From JAFECT01 sp036501825 (GTDB lineage Bacteria > Pseudomonadota > Alphaproteobacteria > Caulobacterales > Caulobacteraceae), in NCBI GenBank assembly GCA_036501825.1, contig DASXZP010000036.1, positions 744,001 to 808,000 on the forward strand: a DNA stretch of 64,000 bases. The letters run 5' to 3'. The position numbers and the translations under genes are program-made. The notes beneath the pieces were generated by a model. That model did no database searches. It was not told where the DNA came from and was given only the letters and a program-made list of their open reading frames with translations. Numbering within the stretch: position 1 is the stretch's first letter; each line of letters starts with the position of its first letter. This document shows positions 34,849 through 44,660 of this stretch, one piece after another.

Positions 34849-36572
34849 CCGGCGTACTCGGACCGGGGGTTCAGCCCGGCGCGGTGAAGGCGATGATCGA
34901 ATCGCTGAAGCACCGCGGCCCCGACGGTATCCGTGTCGAAGACGGCGACGGCTTTTCGCTCGGGCACGCGCGGCTGTCGATCATCGACCTGGAAGGCGGC
35001 TGGCAGCCGCTGCACGCGGCCGGGTCGACGGTGATCGGCAACGGCGAGATTTATAACTACGTCGAACTGACCCGTGACTTTCAGCTGCAAGACAAACTCG
35101 CCACCGGGTCCGACTTCGAGCCGCTTTTGCAGCTCTATGCGACGGAGCGGTCCGACGCCTTCGACCGCTTGCGCGGCATGTTCGGCCTGTGTCTGATCGG
35201 CGACGACGACTGCCGCTGGCTGGCGCGCGACGGGTTCGGGATCAAACCGCTCTATCACTGGACCCACGACGACAAGCTCTATTTCGCGTCCGAGCCGCGC
35301 GCCCTGCAGGCCGTCGGCGCGCCGCGCACGATCGAGAAGACGCGCGCCGAAGAACTCTTGGCGCTGGGTTATACCCTCGGCGACCAGACCATCTTTCACG
35401 ACATCTGCCGCCTGGCGCCGGGCCGCACGCTCTCGTTCGCGACCACGCCGGACAAGGCCGAGCACGGCGAGCTTGCGCACCCGTGGCTGGAGCGCCACCC
35501 CGAAACCTTCGCGAGCGACGAGGCCGCGCTGGCTGCGCTGGACGCCGTGCTCGAAGACAGCGTCATGGTGCACCAGCGTTCCGACGTCCCCTACGGCCTG
35601 TTCCTGTCCGGCGGCATCGACAGCGCGGCGATCGCGACCCTGATGGCGCGGCTGAACGAACGGCCGGTGACCGCCTACACCTGCGGCTTTGAGGTCGAAG
35701 GCGCCCGTGACGAACGTGCGGCCGCCGAGGCGGTGGCCAAGGCGCTGAACCTCGACTGGCGCGAGACGACCTTCGGCGACGAGGATTTCTGGCGCGTCCT
35801 GCCGCGCATCTGCTGGGCGCTGGACGATCCGACCACCGACTACGCGTCGCTGCCGACCTATAAGCTCGCGGAGGCTGCGAAGGGAACGCTCACCGTCGTG
35901 CTCACCGGCGAGGGCGGCGATGAGATGTTCGCCGGCTACGGCCGCTATCGTCGGGGTTTACGTCCACGATTCCTGGGCGGCCGCGCGGCGGAGCCGCAGG
36001 TGGACGCGCCGTATCTCGCCGACAAGGGCTCCGGCGCGCTGGACCGCTGGCGCGCGCAGGCCAACGAATGGGCGGCCTACGGCTCGACCGTGCTGCAGGC
36101 GTCGCAGATTTCCGACATCAAGACCTGGCTGCCGGCGGACCTGTTGCTGAAGCTCGATCGCTGTCTGATGGCGCACGGGCTGGAAGGCCGCACGCCGTTT
36201 CTCGACGAGAAGGTCGCCGAATTCGCCTTCCGTCTGCCCGACCGGCTGAAGGTGCGCGGGCGCTACGGCAAATGGTTGTTGCGGCGCTGGCTCGAACGCC
36301 ATTGCCCCGCCGCCGACCCCTGGGCCAAGAAAAAGGGCTTCACCGTGCCGGTGGCCGCCTTCATCGCGCCGCGCTCAGCCGGCCTCGGTCCAAGGATCGC
36401 CGCCTGCGAAGGCGTCGCGAAGGTTTGCGACGTGGACGCCGTGAAACAGATATTCACCGACGAGGCGCTGGCCCGCGCGCGGTGGCCGCTGTTGTTCTAT
36501 GCGGTCTGGTGGAACATTCACGCGGCGGGAGCCGAGCCGGAAGCGGCGCTCGCCGATCTGATCCGGGTCTGA
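34836..36572 (+). CDS. Glutamine-hydrolysing asparagine synthase (AsnB type)
   Basis: The 578-aa enzyme starts at ATG 34836 so that Cys2 (MCGIAGV) is the glutaminase nucleophile. The N-terminal domain has HRGPDGI, LGHARLSIID and GEIYNYVEL. The synthetase domain has LFLSGGIDSAAIATL (PPi loop), VVLTGEGGDEMFAGYGRYR and LPADLLLKLDRCLMAHGLEGRTPFLDEKVAEFA. Such enzymes make asparagine, but AsnB-like proteins next to glycosyltransferases often amidate sugar acids in surface polysaccharides; with the overlapping GT4 gene that is a fair alternative. Confidence 0.93.
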   Translation: MCGIAGVLGPGVQPGAVKAMIESLKHRGPDGIRVEDGDGFSLGHARLSIIDLEGGWQPLHAAGSTVIGNGEIYNYVELTRDFQLQDKLATGSDFEPLLQLYATERSDAFDRLRGMFGLCLIGDDDCRWLARDGFGIKPLYHWTHDDKLYFASEPRALQAVGAPRTIEKTRAEELLALGYTLGDQTIFHDICRLAPGRTLSFATTPDKAEHGELAHPWLERHPETFASDEAALAALDAVLEDSVMVHQRSDVPYGLFLSGGIDSAAIATLMARLNERPVTAYTCGFEVEGARDERAAAEAVAKALNLDWRETTFGDEDFWRVLPRICWALDDPTTDYASLPTYKLAEAAKGTLTVVLTGEGGDEMFAGYGRYRRGLRPRFLGGRAAEPQVDAPYLADKGSGALDRWRAQANEWAAYGSTVLQASQISDIKTWLPADLLLKLDRCLMAHGLEGRTPFLDEKVAEFAFRLPDRLKVRGRYGKWLLRRWLERHCPAADPWAKKKGFTVPVAAFIAPRSAGLGPRIAACEGVAKVCDVDAVKQIFTDEALARARWPLLFYAVWWNIHAAGAEPEAALADLIRV

Positions 36573-36586
36573 AGGGGAGCCTGTTC

Positions 36587-37804
36587 ATGCGTTACGTCGT
36601 GGTCTTCGCCCTCGCGATAGTGCTTACCGCCTGCCACAGCCCGGGCGGCGCCGGCGGCGGTAAGAGCAGCAATCCCGAGACGCGGCCGCCCGAGGCCACG
36701 GGCCAGACGCCGGCCTTCCCCGGCCAGACCCGCGCGCCGGCCGTGCACTCCGCAACCGCCTATGCGGTCACGACCGTCGCGGGCGGCCTCGTCCATCCGT
36801 GGAGCCTGCAGTTTCTACCCGACGGGACCATGTTGGTGACCGAGCGTCCCGGACGCATGCGCATCGTCACGGCCGACGGCAAGTTGGGCGCGCCGATCTC
36901 GGGCGTGCCCGCGGTCGCCGCCCACGGCCAGGGGGGTCTGTTCGACGTGGCGCTCGACCCCGACTTCGCCAAGAACCACACCCTCTATTTCAGCTATTTC
37001 GAACCGCGCGGCGACGGCAAGGCCGGGGTCACCGTTGCGAGCGCGCAGCTGAACGGAAATGCGCTGAGCAACGTGAAGACAATCTTTGCGGCGCAGCCGG
37101 CGGCGAGCGGCGACGCGAACATCGGCGGCCGTATCGTGGTCGCGCCCGACGGCACGCTGTTCATCACCGTCGGCGACCGCTTCGACCTGAAGGACGACGC
37201 GCAGAAACTCGACAACGACCTCGGCAAGGTCATCCGCATCAACAAGGACGGTTCGATCCCGCGCGACAATCCGTTCGTGGGCAAGCCCGGCGCCCGGCCC
37301 GAGATCTGGAGCTACGGCCACCGCAACTCCGAAGGCGCCGCGATCAATCCCGAGACCGGCAAGTTGTGGACCGTCGAGCACGGCCCGCGCGGCGGCGACG
37401 AGGCGAACGCGCCCCAGGCCGGCAAGAACTACGGCTGGCCGGTGATCACCTACGGCATCGACTACGACGGCATGCCGATCGAAGGCGGCATCACCAAGCG
37501 CGCGGGCATGGAGCAGCCGCTCTATTACTGGGACCCGGTGATCGCGCCCTCGGGTTTCATGTTCTACACCGGGACGCTGTTCCCGGAGTGGAAGGACAAT
37601 CTGTTCATCGGCGGCCTGCGCGGCCAGCGCGTCTCGCGTCTGGTGCTGAACGGCGAGAAGGTCGTGGGCGAAGAGTGGCTGTTCACCGAGCTGCACAAAC
37701 GCATTCGCGACGTGCGCCAGGGCCCCGACGGCGCGATCTACCTGCTCACCGACGAAAACGCCGGTCAGATTCTGAAGGTGACGCCGAAACCGTCGGGGCG
37801 GTGA
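36587..37804 (+). CDS. PQQ-type sugar dehydrogenase (GSDH) lipoprotein
   Basis: This 405-aa six-bladed beta-propeller of the soluble glucose/sorbosone dehydrogenase family (Asd-like) begins with a lipoprotein signal, IVLTAC (lipobox Cys about 16). Motifs are LVHPWSLQFLPDGTMLVTERPGRM, AHGQGGLFDVALDPDF, IGGRIVVAPDGTLFITVGDRFD, EIWSYGHRNSEGAAINPETGKLW, EHGPRGGDEANAPQAGKNYGWP and DVRQGPDGAIYLLTDE. It would oxidise aldoses in the periplasm with PQQ. It lies 14 nt after the asparagine-synthase gene and is probably co-transcribed. Confidence 0.92.
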   Translation: MRYVVVFALAIVLTACHSPGGAGGGKSSNPETRPPEATGQTPAFPGQTRAPAVHSATAYAVTTVAGGLVHPWSLQFLPDGTMLVTERPGRMRIVTADGKLGAPISGVPAVAAHGQGGLFDVALDPDFAKNHTLYFSYFEPRGDGKAGVTVASAQLNGNALSNVKTIFAAQPAASGDANIGGRIVVAPDGTLFITVGDRFDLKDDAQKLDNDLGKVIRINKDGSIPRDNPFVGKPGARPEIWSYGHRNSEGAAINPETGKLWTVEHGPRGGDEANAPQAGKNYGWPVITYGIDYDGMPIEGGITKRAGMEQPLYYWDPVIAPSGFMFYTGTLFPEWKDNLFIGGLRGQRVSRLVLNGEKVVGEEWLFTELHKRIRDVRQGPDGAIYLLTDENAGQILKVTPKPSGR

Positions 37805-37811
37805 ACCTGAG

Positions 37812-38237
37812 TTACGCGCTCCACACCGCGAGCTCGTAACCGTCCGGGTCGGCGAAGTGAAAGCGCCGTCCGCCGGGGAACTTGAATATCGGCTTCACGA
37901 TCTTGCCGCCTGCGGCCTCCACCGACGCCTGCGCCGCGGCGAGGTCGTTGGCGTGCAGCACGATCAGGGTCGCGCCGGGGCGGGGTTTCTGGTCACTGGT
38001 GAAGCCTCCGGTAAGACGTCCGTCCTCGAACGCCGCATAGGCGGGACCGTAGTCGGTGAACGTCCAGCCGAACGCCTTTTGATAAAACGCCTTCGCCCGC
38101 GCAACATCGGCCACGGGCACTTCGATGTAGTCGATGCGCAGGTCGTTGGCGCGCAGATCGTTAGACTGGGCTGCAGCGGGGGTCGCAACGGCCAGGGCGG
38201 CGCCGGCGGCGCCCAGGGCTATTTCTCGACGGGTCAT
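37812..38237 (-). CDS. Exported VOC-family (glyoxalase-like) protein
   Basis: This is a 141-aa protein from ATG 38237. It starts MTRREIALGAAGAALAVATP and then AAAQ, a Tat-like or Sec signal peptide. The vicinal-oxygen-chelate domain follows (IDYIEVPVADVARAKAFYQKAFGWTFTDYGPAYAAFE; FADPDGYELAVWSA). VOC proteins are usually cytoplasmic, so the signal is unusual. The function is not predictable. Confidence 0.85.
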   Translation of the reverse strand: MTRREIALGAAGAALAVATPAAAQSNDLRANDLRIDYIEVPVADVARAKAFYQKAFGWTFTDYGPAYAAFEDGRLTGGFTSDQKPRPGATLIVLHANDLAAAQASVEAAGGKIVKPIFKFPGGRRFHFADPDGYELAVWSA

Positions 38238-38305
38238 GAAAGGTCTCCGGTTCGTTGACCCGACCAACCCTGCACCACCCCTGCTGACAGTGGTTTGTCA
38301 GCAGG

Positions 38306-39772
38306 CTAGGCCTGCGGCCCGTCCGGCTTCAGCTGAAACGCCGGGAAGGCCAGGGTTTCGGTGCAGCGGGTGTCGAGTTTCGACGCGTCGGGGGTTTCGA
38401 TGAACTGGAACACCAGGGGCATGGTGCAGTCGTAGGTCTTTTCGGTCGCGTCGTGGCCCTGGTTGGGCAGGCGGATCAGGCGCCCGTTGGGGAACTGGGT
38501 CATCAGCCGTTGCGCATAGACGCCGGGCGTCACCGGATCCAACTGGCCGACGAAGGTGAGCACCGGTCCGTTCCAGGTCTTCAGGTGATGCAGTTCCGGT
38601 CCGTCGTGACCGTGGGGCCAGATCGCGCAGGCGGCGGCCAGTTGATCGGTGCGGAAGCTGCCGTAGAGCGTGCCCGCCTCTTCGCGATGCAGCGCGCCGA
38701 TGTCGTTGCGCGCAAAATCCTCGTTGCACACGATCGACAGATAGACGCCTTGCGACAGCGCGGCGTTGAGGCCGAGGTTGTACTGAACCGCACGCGCGGC
38801 GAGCGCATTGTAGTCGCCGTTCGCGACTTCGTGCAGCAGCAGGGGAACATCCTTTGCGCTTTCGGGCCCGTACAACAGGCCTCGGAAGGTCGCGCCGACT
38901 ACGCCAGGACTGATCGTCACCGGCTTGCCCTTGTACGTCGCGGTGACAGGACCCTGCGCGAGGCGCGCTTTCACGCGTGCGAGGTCGCCCTCGAGGTCGG
39001 GGAAGGCCTTCACACAGTCGCCGTCTTCCATGCAGAGGTCGATCACGCCCTGCAGCGACATCTCCGTATGCCGCGCAAAGCCTTCCGGCATGGTCATTTC
39101 CGGCGCCACCGGGCTCATCAGCACGGCCGAGCGGACGTGTTCGGGATAGAGATGGATATAGGCCTGCGCCATGCGCGTGCCGTAGGAGCCGCCCATCAGG
39201 TCGATCTTGTCGTAGCCCAGCGCCTGGCGTTCCAGATCGTAGTCGGTCGCTGAATTGAGCGTAGTGTATTGCGTCAGGTCCGCCTTGTCCTTCAGCGCCG
39301 CGACGCAAGCGCGGATCAGCGGCAGCGGCCATTCGTCGATCAGGGTCGATTGGATCGAGGCGTCGTCCGTGCCCGGCAGGCAGCGAATGTCCGGCGTCTC
39401 GCCTGTGCCGCGCTGGTCGATGTGCACGATGTCGACGTCGGGCAGAGCCTTGGCGACCTCCAGCGCGTTGCCGACGTCATCGGTCATGCGCTCGCCCGGT
39501 CCGCCGCCGAACTCGAACAAGGCGCGCTTCTGTGGCCCCGGCTTCAGCGCGGGCACGACGAAGCCATCGAGGAAGATGTGGCGGCCGTCCGGGTGCGCGG
39601 GGTCTTCCGCCACCTCGACCTTGAAGCAGCGGCGGCGATCGTCGGCGACCGCCTTGCGGCAGGGGCCGGGAATGATCCTCGCCTCGGCCTTCGGCTGGGC
39701 CGCGGCAGGCGTCGAGGCGGCTCCCAGGGCAAGGGCGGCGGCGAAAACCAGCGGCAGGCGACGGATCGGCAT
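38306..39772 (-). CDS. Secreted alpha/beta hydrolase, peptidase S33 (tripeptidyl aminopeptidase-like)
   Basis: This 488-aa protein has a signal peptide (MPIRRLPLVFAAALALGAAS, cut after AAAQ). It then has ALFEFGGGPGERM (oxyanion region), IVHIDQRGTGETPDIRC, the nucleophile elbow KIDLMGGSYGTRMAQAY, and near the C-terminus VLTFVGQLDPVTPG (Asp) and RLIRLPNQGHDATEKTYDC (His), the full Ser-Asp-His triad. The family includes SlpD/SlpE-type tripeptidyl aminopeptidases. Single gene, divergent from the Lrp gene. Confidence 0.9.
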   Translation of the reverse strand: MPIRRLPLVFAAALALGAASTPAAAQPKAEARIIPGPCRKAVADDRRRCFKVEVAEDPAHPDGRHIFLDGFVVPALKPGPQKRALFEFGGGPGERMTDDVGNALEVAKALPDVDIVHIDQRGTGETPDIRCLPGTDDASIQSTLIDEWPLPLIRACVAALKDKADLTQYTTLNSATDYDLERQALGYDKIDLMGGSYGTRMAQAYIHLYPEHVRSAVLMSPVAPEMTMPEGFARHTEMSLQGVIDLCMEDGDCVKAFPDLEGDLARVKARLAQGPVTATYKGKPVTISPGVVGATFRGLLYGPESAKDVPLLLHEVANGDYNALAARAVQYNLGLNAALSQGVYLSIVCNEDFARNDIGALHREEAGTLYGSFRTDQLAAACAIWPHGHDGPELHHLKTWNGPVLTFVGQLDPVTPGVYAQRLMTQFPNGRLIRLPNQGHDATEKTYDCTMPLVFQFIETPDASKLDTRCTETLAFPAFQLKPDGPQA

Positions 39773-39929
39773 GGACTTCCCCCGGGTTGCCTAGACGGTC
39801 GCCCCGCCGCCCCGGACCGTCAATGTCGTTGGCGACGCGCCGCGATGCGCCTGAGCTATTGCGCACCGGCCCCGGGAAAGCCTAAGGGAAGGGCAGGATT
39901 TTTCTCGCGACGCCTCGGGGGAGGATGCT

Positions 39930-40406
39930 TTGACCAATTCGCTCGACCCGGTCGACGCCAAGATACTCGATATCATCCAGCACGACGCCAGCCTTTCGGT
40001 GGCGGAAATCGCGGAAAGGGTTGGGCTTTCGCCCTCGCCCTGCTGGCGGCGGATCAAACGGCTGGAGGACGAGGGGATCATCCGCGGGCGGGTGACCCTG
40101 CTCGATTCGGAGAAACTGGGGCTGGGTTTCGAGGTGTTCGCCACCATCAAGCTCGGCCAGCCGACGCGCGACAACCTCGACGCCTTCGAACAGGCCGTGT
40201 CGCAGTGGCCCGAGGTGGTGCAGTGCGCCAACATCACCGGCCGCGAGGACTATGTAATGCGGGTGGTGGCCACCGACATCCACGCCTTCGACCATTTCCT
40301 GCGCGACAAGCTGCTGGCCCTGGGTCTGGTGCAGGACGTAGAGAGCCACATCGTGATCCGCGGGGTGAAGAACTCCACCGCCGTGCCGCTCGGCCTGATG
40401 AAGTAG
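39930..40406 (+). CDS. Lrp/AsnC-family transcriptional regulator
   Basis: This is a 158-aa feast/famine regulator. The N-terminal helix-turn-helix is DAKILDIIQHDASLSVAEIAERVGLSPSPCWRRIKRLEDEGII and the C-terminal RAM domain includes WPEVVQCANITGREDYVMRVVATDIHAF. The start is TTG 39930, five nt after a GGAGG site; the ATG at 39925 reaches a stop after two codons, so TTG is the only good choice. It lies 69 nt upstream of a pirin gene and may control it. Confidence 0.92.
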   Translation: MTNSLDPVDAKILDIIQHDASLSVAEIAERVGLSPSPCWRRIKRLEDEGIIRGRVTLLDSEKLGLGFEVFATIKLGQPTRDNLDAFEQAVSQWPEVVQCANITGREDYVMRVVATDIHAFDHFLRDKLLALGLVQDVESHIVIRGVKNSTAVPLGLMK

Positions 40407-40475
40407 GCCTCGCCGGCTCGCCTCGCCGCGCCGTTCGGGCTAAAATCCAGGGTCGGACACGGCAGGACGGGCCCC

Positions 40476-41447
<972 letters not shown>

Positions 41448-41464
41448 CAACAAGGACCACGCCG

Positions 41465-43498
41465 ATGCGCGCCGTCTTCCTCGCTTGGCTGCTGGCGCTG
41501 GCGGCTTCGTCCGCGCTCGCCGCCAAGCCGTCCGACAGTCACTACACCGTCCTGATGGGCAAAGGTCCGTCGGGCGCCATGGACGTGAAGGTCGATGCCG
41601 ACGGCACGCGCCACGTCACCTACCACTATACCGACCGTGGCCGTGGCCCTTCGACGCTTACCGACGCGCGCTTTGACGCGAAGGGAAACGAAGTCGGCCT
41701 CTCGATCACCGGCGTGGATTATTTGAAAGCCAAGGTCGATGAGCATTTCATCGTCGATGACGACACCTTCGCCTGGTCGAGCAAGGCCGACGAAGGCGAT
41801 GTCATGCTCCAGGGCCGCGCCTATGCGCCCCTGGAATCCAATTCTGAAGACCTTGCGATTCTCGCGCGCCGGCTTCTTGCAGCGCCGCACCATGCGGTCG
41901 ACCTGATCCCGAGCGGTCATGCCCGGATCGTGGCGACGAAGACCACCTACGCGCCGTGCCCCAGACCGGGATGCCGTGGCGTCGCCTACCCGATGAAGCT
42001 CTATCTCATCGAAGGGCTCGACTTCGAACCGGCGCCGATCTGGCTGTGGCCCAATCACGAACTCGCCTTTGAAGGCTCGTCCTGGATGTCGACCGTGCCC
42101 AAGGGCATGGAAGCCGATGCGCCCAAGATCATCGCCCTGCAAGCCAAGGTGCTCGCCGCTCGCGCCGCCGCTGAAGCCAAGGCGATGCAGCGCCGCCCGG
42201 GCCATCCCGTCGTCATCACCCACGCAACCTTGTTCGACACCGAAACCCAGAAGCTGCTGGCGAACTCGACCGTCCTGGTGATCGGAAACAAGATCGCAGC
42301 GGTCGCGACCGAGGGCGGCGCGGTGACGGTTCCCGCCGGCGCCGAGGTGATCGATGCGCAGGGCAAGACCCTGATGCCGGGCCTCACCGACATGCACGTG
42401 CATATCGGTTCCGACACCGAAGGGCGGCTCGATATCCTGAACGGCGTCACCACCATCCGCGACATGGGCAACGACATGGACGAGCTGCTGGCGCGCCGCC
42501 GGCGGTTTGCAACCGGCGAGCAGATCGGCCCGCGCATCTGGCTCGCGTGTCTGGTGGATGGCCCGGGCCCGTTTGCGGGTCCCACCAAGATGCTGATCGC
42601 CACGCCGGAGCAGGCGCACGCGGCGGTGAAGTTGTGCTTCGACGACGGCTATCAGCAGATGAAAATCTATTCGTCGGTCGATCCCAAGCTCGTGCCGGTG
42701 ATCATCGCCGACGCCCACGCGCGCGGCATGCGGGTCTCGGGTCACATTCCCGCCGGCATGATCATGGAGCAGGGGATCGCCGCGGGCTACGACGAGGTGC
42801 AGCACGCGAACTTCTGGTTCCTCAATTTCCGCCCACAGGCAGTGACGGACAAAACCAATACCATCGTGCGCCTGAAGGACCCGGCGGAGCACGCCAAGGA
42901 CCTGGACCTCGACTCGCCCGAGGTGGCGCGGTTCGTCGCCCTGTTGCAGGCGCACCATACCGCGGTCGATCCGACGCTGGTTGCGTTCGAAGACGAATAC
43001 ACCGGCGATCCGCGCAAGCCGGGGGCGGTGCTGGCGGCTGACATTGCGCGCCTGCCGCCCGCGGTGGCGCGCGGCGAGACCGGCGATGGGCTGGGCGGCG
43101 ACGCAGCGCAGCGCGCCGCCTATGCGGAGAGTTTCGAGCGCTTCCTGCAGTTCACCAAAAAACTGCGCGATGCCGGCATCCGGCTCGAACCCGGCACCGA
43201 CGGCATGGCCGGCTTCCCGTTGGCGCGCGAACTCGAGGATTACGTCCGCGCCGGCGTCCCGGCGTCGGAAGTGCTCTACGATGCGACGCTCGGCGACGCA
43301 CGGATCATGCATCACGACCAGGAACAGGGCTCGATCGCGCCCGGCAAGTTTGCCGACCTGATCCTCATCGACGGAAACCCGGTGGCCGACATCTCCGATG
43401 TGCGCAAGGTGGTGTTCGTGATGAAGGACGGGGTGATCTACGACCTGCCGGCCATCGAACGCTCGGTGGGCGTCAAGCCGTTGGCGGATCAGCAGTAA
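41465..43498 (+). CDS. Exported amidohydrolase with unusual N-terminal domain
   Basis: This 677-aa protein is from ATG 41465; the much longer open frame upstream is spurious. A signal peptide (MRAVFLAWLLALAASSALAA) precedes a unique domain of about 230 residues with a CPRPGC motif. The amidohydrolase barrel begins at VVITHATLFDTETQKL. Metal-ligand motifs include GLTDMHVHIGSD, VSGHIPAGM, YDEVQHANF and LEPGTDGMAG, and the C-terminal GSIAPGKFADLILIDGNP is typical. It may act on peptides or cyclic amides in the periplasm. It lies 17 nt after pirin and overlaps the convergent methyltransferase gene by 26 nt. Confidence 0.88.
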   Translation: MRAVFLAWLLALAASSALAAKPSDSHYTVLMGKGPSGAMDVKVDADGTRHVTYHYTDRGRGPSTLTDARFDAKGNEVGLSITGVDYLKAKVDEHFIVDDDTFAWSSKADEGDVMLQGRAYAPLESNSEDLAILARRLLAAPHHAVDLIPSGHARIVATKTTYAPCPRPGCRGVAYPMKLYLIEGLDFEPAPIWLWPNHELAFEGSSWMSTVPKGMEADAPKIIALQAKVLAARAAAEAKAMQRRPGHPVVITHATLFDTETQKLLANSTVLVIGNKIAAVATEGGAVTVPAGAEVIDAQGKTLMPGLTDMHVHIGSDTEGRLDILNGVTTIRDMGNDMDELLARRRRFATGEQIGPRIWLACLVDGPGPFAGPTKMLIATPEQAHAAVKLCFDDGYQQMKIYSSVDPKLVPVIIADAHARGMRVSGHIPAGMIMEQGIAAGYDEVQHANFWFLNFRPQAVTDKTNTIVRLKDPAEHAKDLDLDSPEVARFVALLQAHHTAVDPTLVAFEDEYTGDPRKPGAVLAADIARLPPAVARGETGDGLGGDAAQRAAYAESFERFLQFTKKLRDAGIRLEPGTDGMAGFPLARELEDYVRAGVPASEVLYDATLGDARIMHHDQEQGSIAPGKFADLILIDGNPVADISDVRKVVFVMKDGVIYDLPAIERSVGVKPLADQQ

Positions 43499-44336
43499 CC
43501 GGGGTTCGCGCCACCGCGACGTGGGCGCCGTGTTTGGGCAGCAGCCAGCGCGGCGTGCGTGAGAAGGGGCCGAACAGCTCACGCGGCCCGCGATCGTCGA
43601 TCTCGGTGAAGCCGCGCGCGTGCAGCACCGCGTGCAGGTCCTTCGGCTCGAAGTTGCTGACGAAGGGTTCGCCGGCCTCGGCGACGCGCTCGGCGAGTCT
43701 GCGGCGTGCGCGGCGAAACAGGAACGACGACTTGTGCGGCGGCTCGCCGTAGTCGAAGGCGACCTCCGCGCCACCGGGTACAGCGCCGATGGTCTCGAAC
43801 GTGGTCAGGATCGCCTCACGCGTCAGATAATAGGTGACGCCCAGCCAGACGAAGAAGGTGCGCTTCGCCGGATCGAAACCGTTGGCGACCAGGGCGTCCA
43901 TCAGCTTGTCTCGCTCGAAATCCACCGGGGCAAACGTCACGCTGTCGGGGATGGCGATGCCGGTCTCCGCCAACCGCCGCCGCTTCCACGCCTGGGTTGC
44001 CGGATGATCGACCTCGAACACCTTCAGGCGGCCTTCAAACGGATTGCGATAGGCGAAGGTGTCGAGCCCGGCGCCGAGGATCACCGCCTGGGTCACGCCG
44101 CGCGTTTCCACGCCCTTGGCCAGCGCGCGCTCGGCGATGGCGGAGCGCAGCGCAATGAACAGGCGCAACCCGGTCGCGCGCAACCGCCGTGGATCGGCCA
44201 GGATCGCATCACGGTCCTCGCCCAGGATCTGCACCGCCAGGGGGTCCTTGAAGATGCGCCCGCCATCCAACGTCTGGTGCGCCGCCCGGTGACCGGCGGC
44301 GCCGAGGGCGGTTCGGCTGGGTTGCTTTTCGAGCAC
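43473..44336 (-). CDS. Class I SAM-dependent methyltransferase (leucine carboxyl methyltransferase/PPM type)
   Basis: This is a 287-aa protein: SRTALGAAGHRAAHQTLDGGRIFKDPLA at the N-terminus, AVILGAGLDTFAYRNPF (SAM loop), VFEVDHPATQAWKRRRL, and RTFFVWLGVTYYLTREAI. These are hallmarks of the bacterial PPM-like methyltransferases, related to eukaryotic PP2A methyltransferase and abundant in actinobacteria. The substrate of bacterial members is mostly unknown. Its 3' end overlaps the convergent amidohydrolase gene. Confidence 0.92.
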   Translation of the reverse strand: MLEKQPSRTALGAAGHRAAHQTLDGGRIFKDPLAVQILGEDRDAILADPRRLRATGLRLFIALRSAIAERALAKGVETRGVTQAVILGAGLDTFAYRNPFEGRLKVFEVDHPATQAWKRRRLAETGIAIPDSVTFAPVDFERDKLMDALVANGFDPAKRTFFVWLGVTYYLTREAILTTFETIGAVPGGAEVAFDYGEPPHKSSFLFRRARRRLAERVAEAGEPFVSNFEPKDLHAVLHARGFTEIDDRGPRELFGPFSRTPRWLLPKHGAHVAVARTPVTADPPTA

Positions 44337-44408
44337 GCGGCGACCTCGTTAACGAACGTGGTGGTCTTTTCCCGGCAATGGCCGCGCTTGGCAAATCCCA
44401 AGGCGCGC

Positions 44409-44437
44409 TTGACTTTCCCATGTTGCACTGCGATATG
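44409..44437 (+). promoter_or_regulatory. Candidate promoter of the DEAD-box helicase gene
   Basis: TTGACT (44409-44414) and GATATG (44432-44437) are 17 nt apart. The -10 match is only partial. If used, the transcript has a leader of about 215 nt before the TTG start at 44661. The 324-nt gap between the methyltransferase and helicase genes holds no other supported feature. Confidence 0.4.
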
Positions 44438-44660
44438 AGCCCCGTCGCATGTCGCGACCCTTGGGCGCTCCAGCCGCGTGAGGATTGGCCTGCAAAGGCT
44501 TTTCCGCTGTCGAGCCCGACTATTCCAGATCGCCTCGAGCGCCCGTTCAACGCCGGGCGCCGATTTAAAAACCCTCCGCCGGCGCACCTCTGCGCCTGGG
44601 CGGAAACGGTTGCGTGTTCGCCTGTGGGCGCCGCGCCGCCGCCCACGAAAGACAAATGTT

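Noticed and set aside
44478..44660. 61-residue N-terminal extension of the helicase
   Set aside because: Arg/Pro-rich, unlike DEAD-box proteins, which begin at the Q-motif region.
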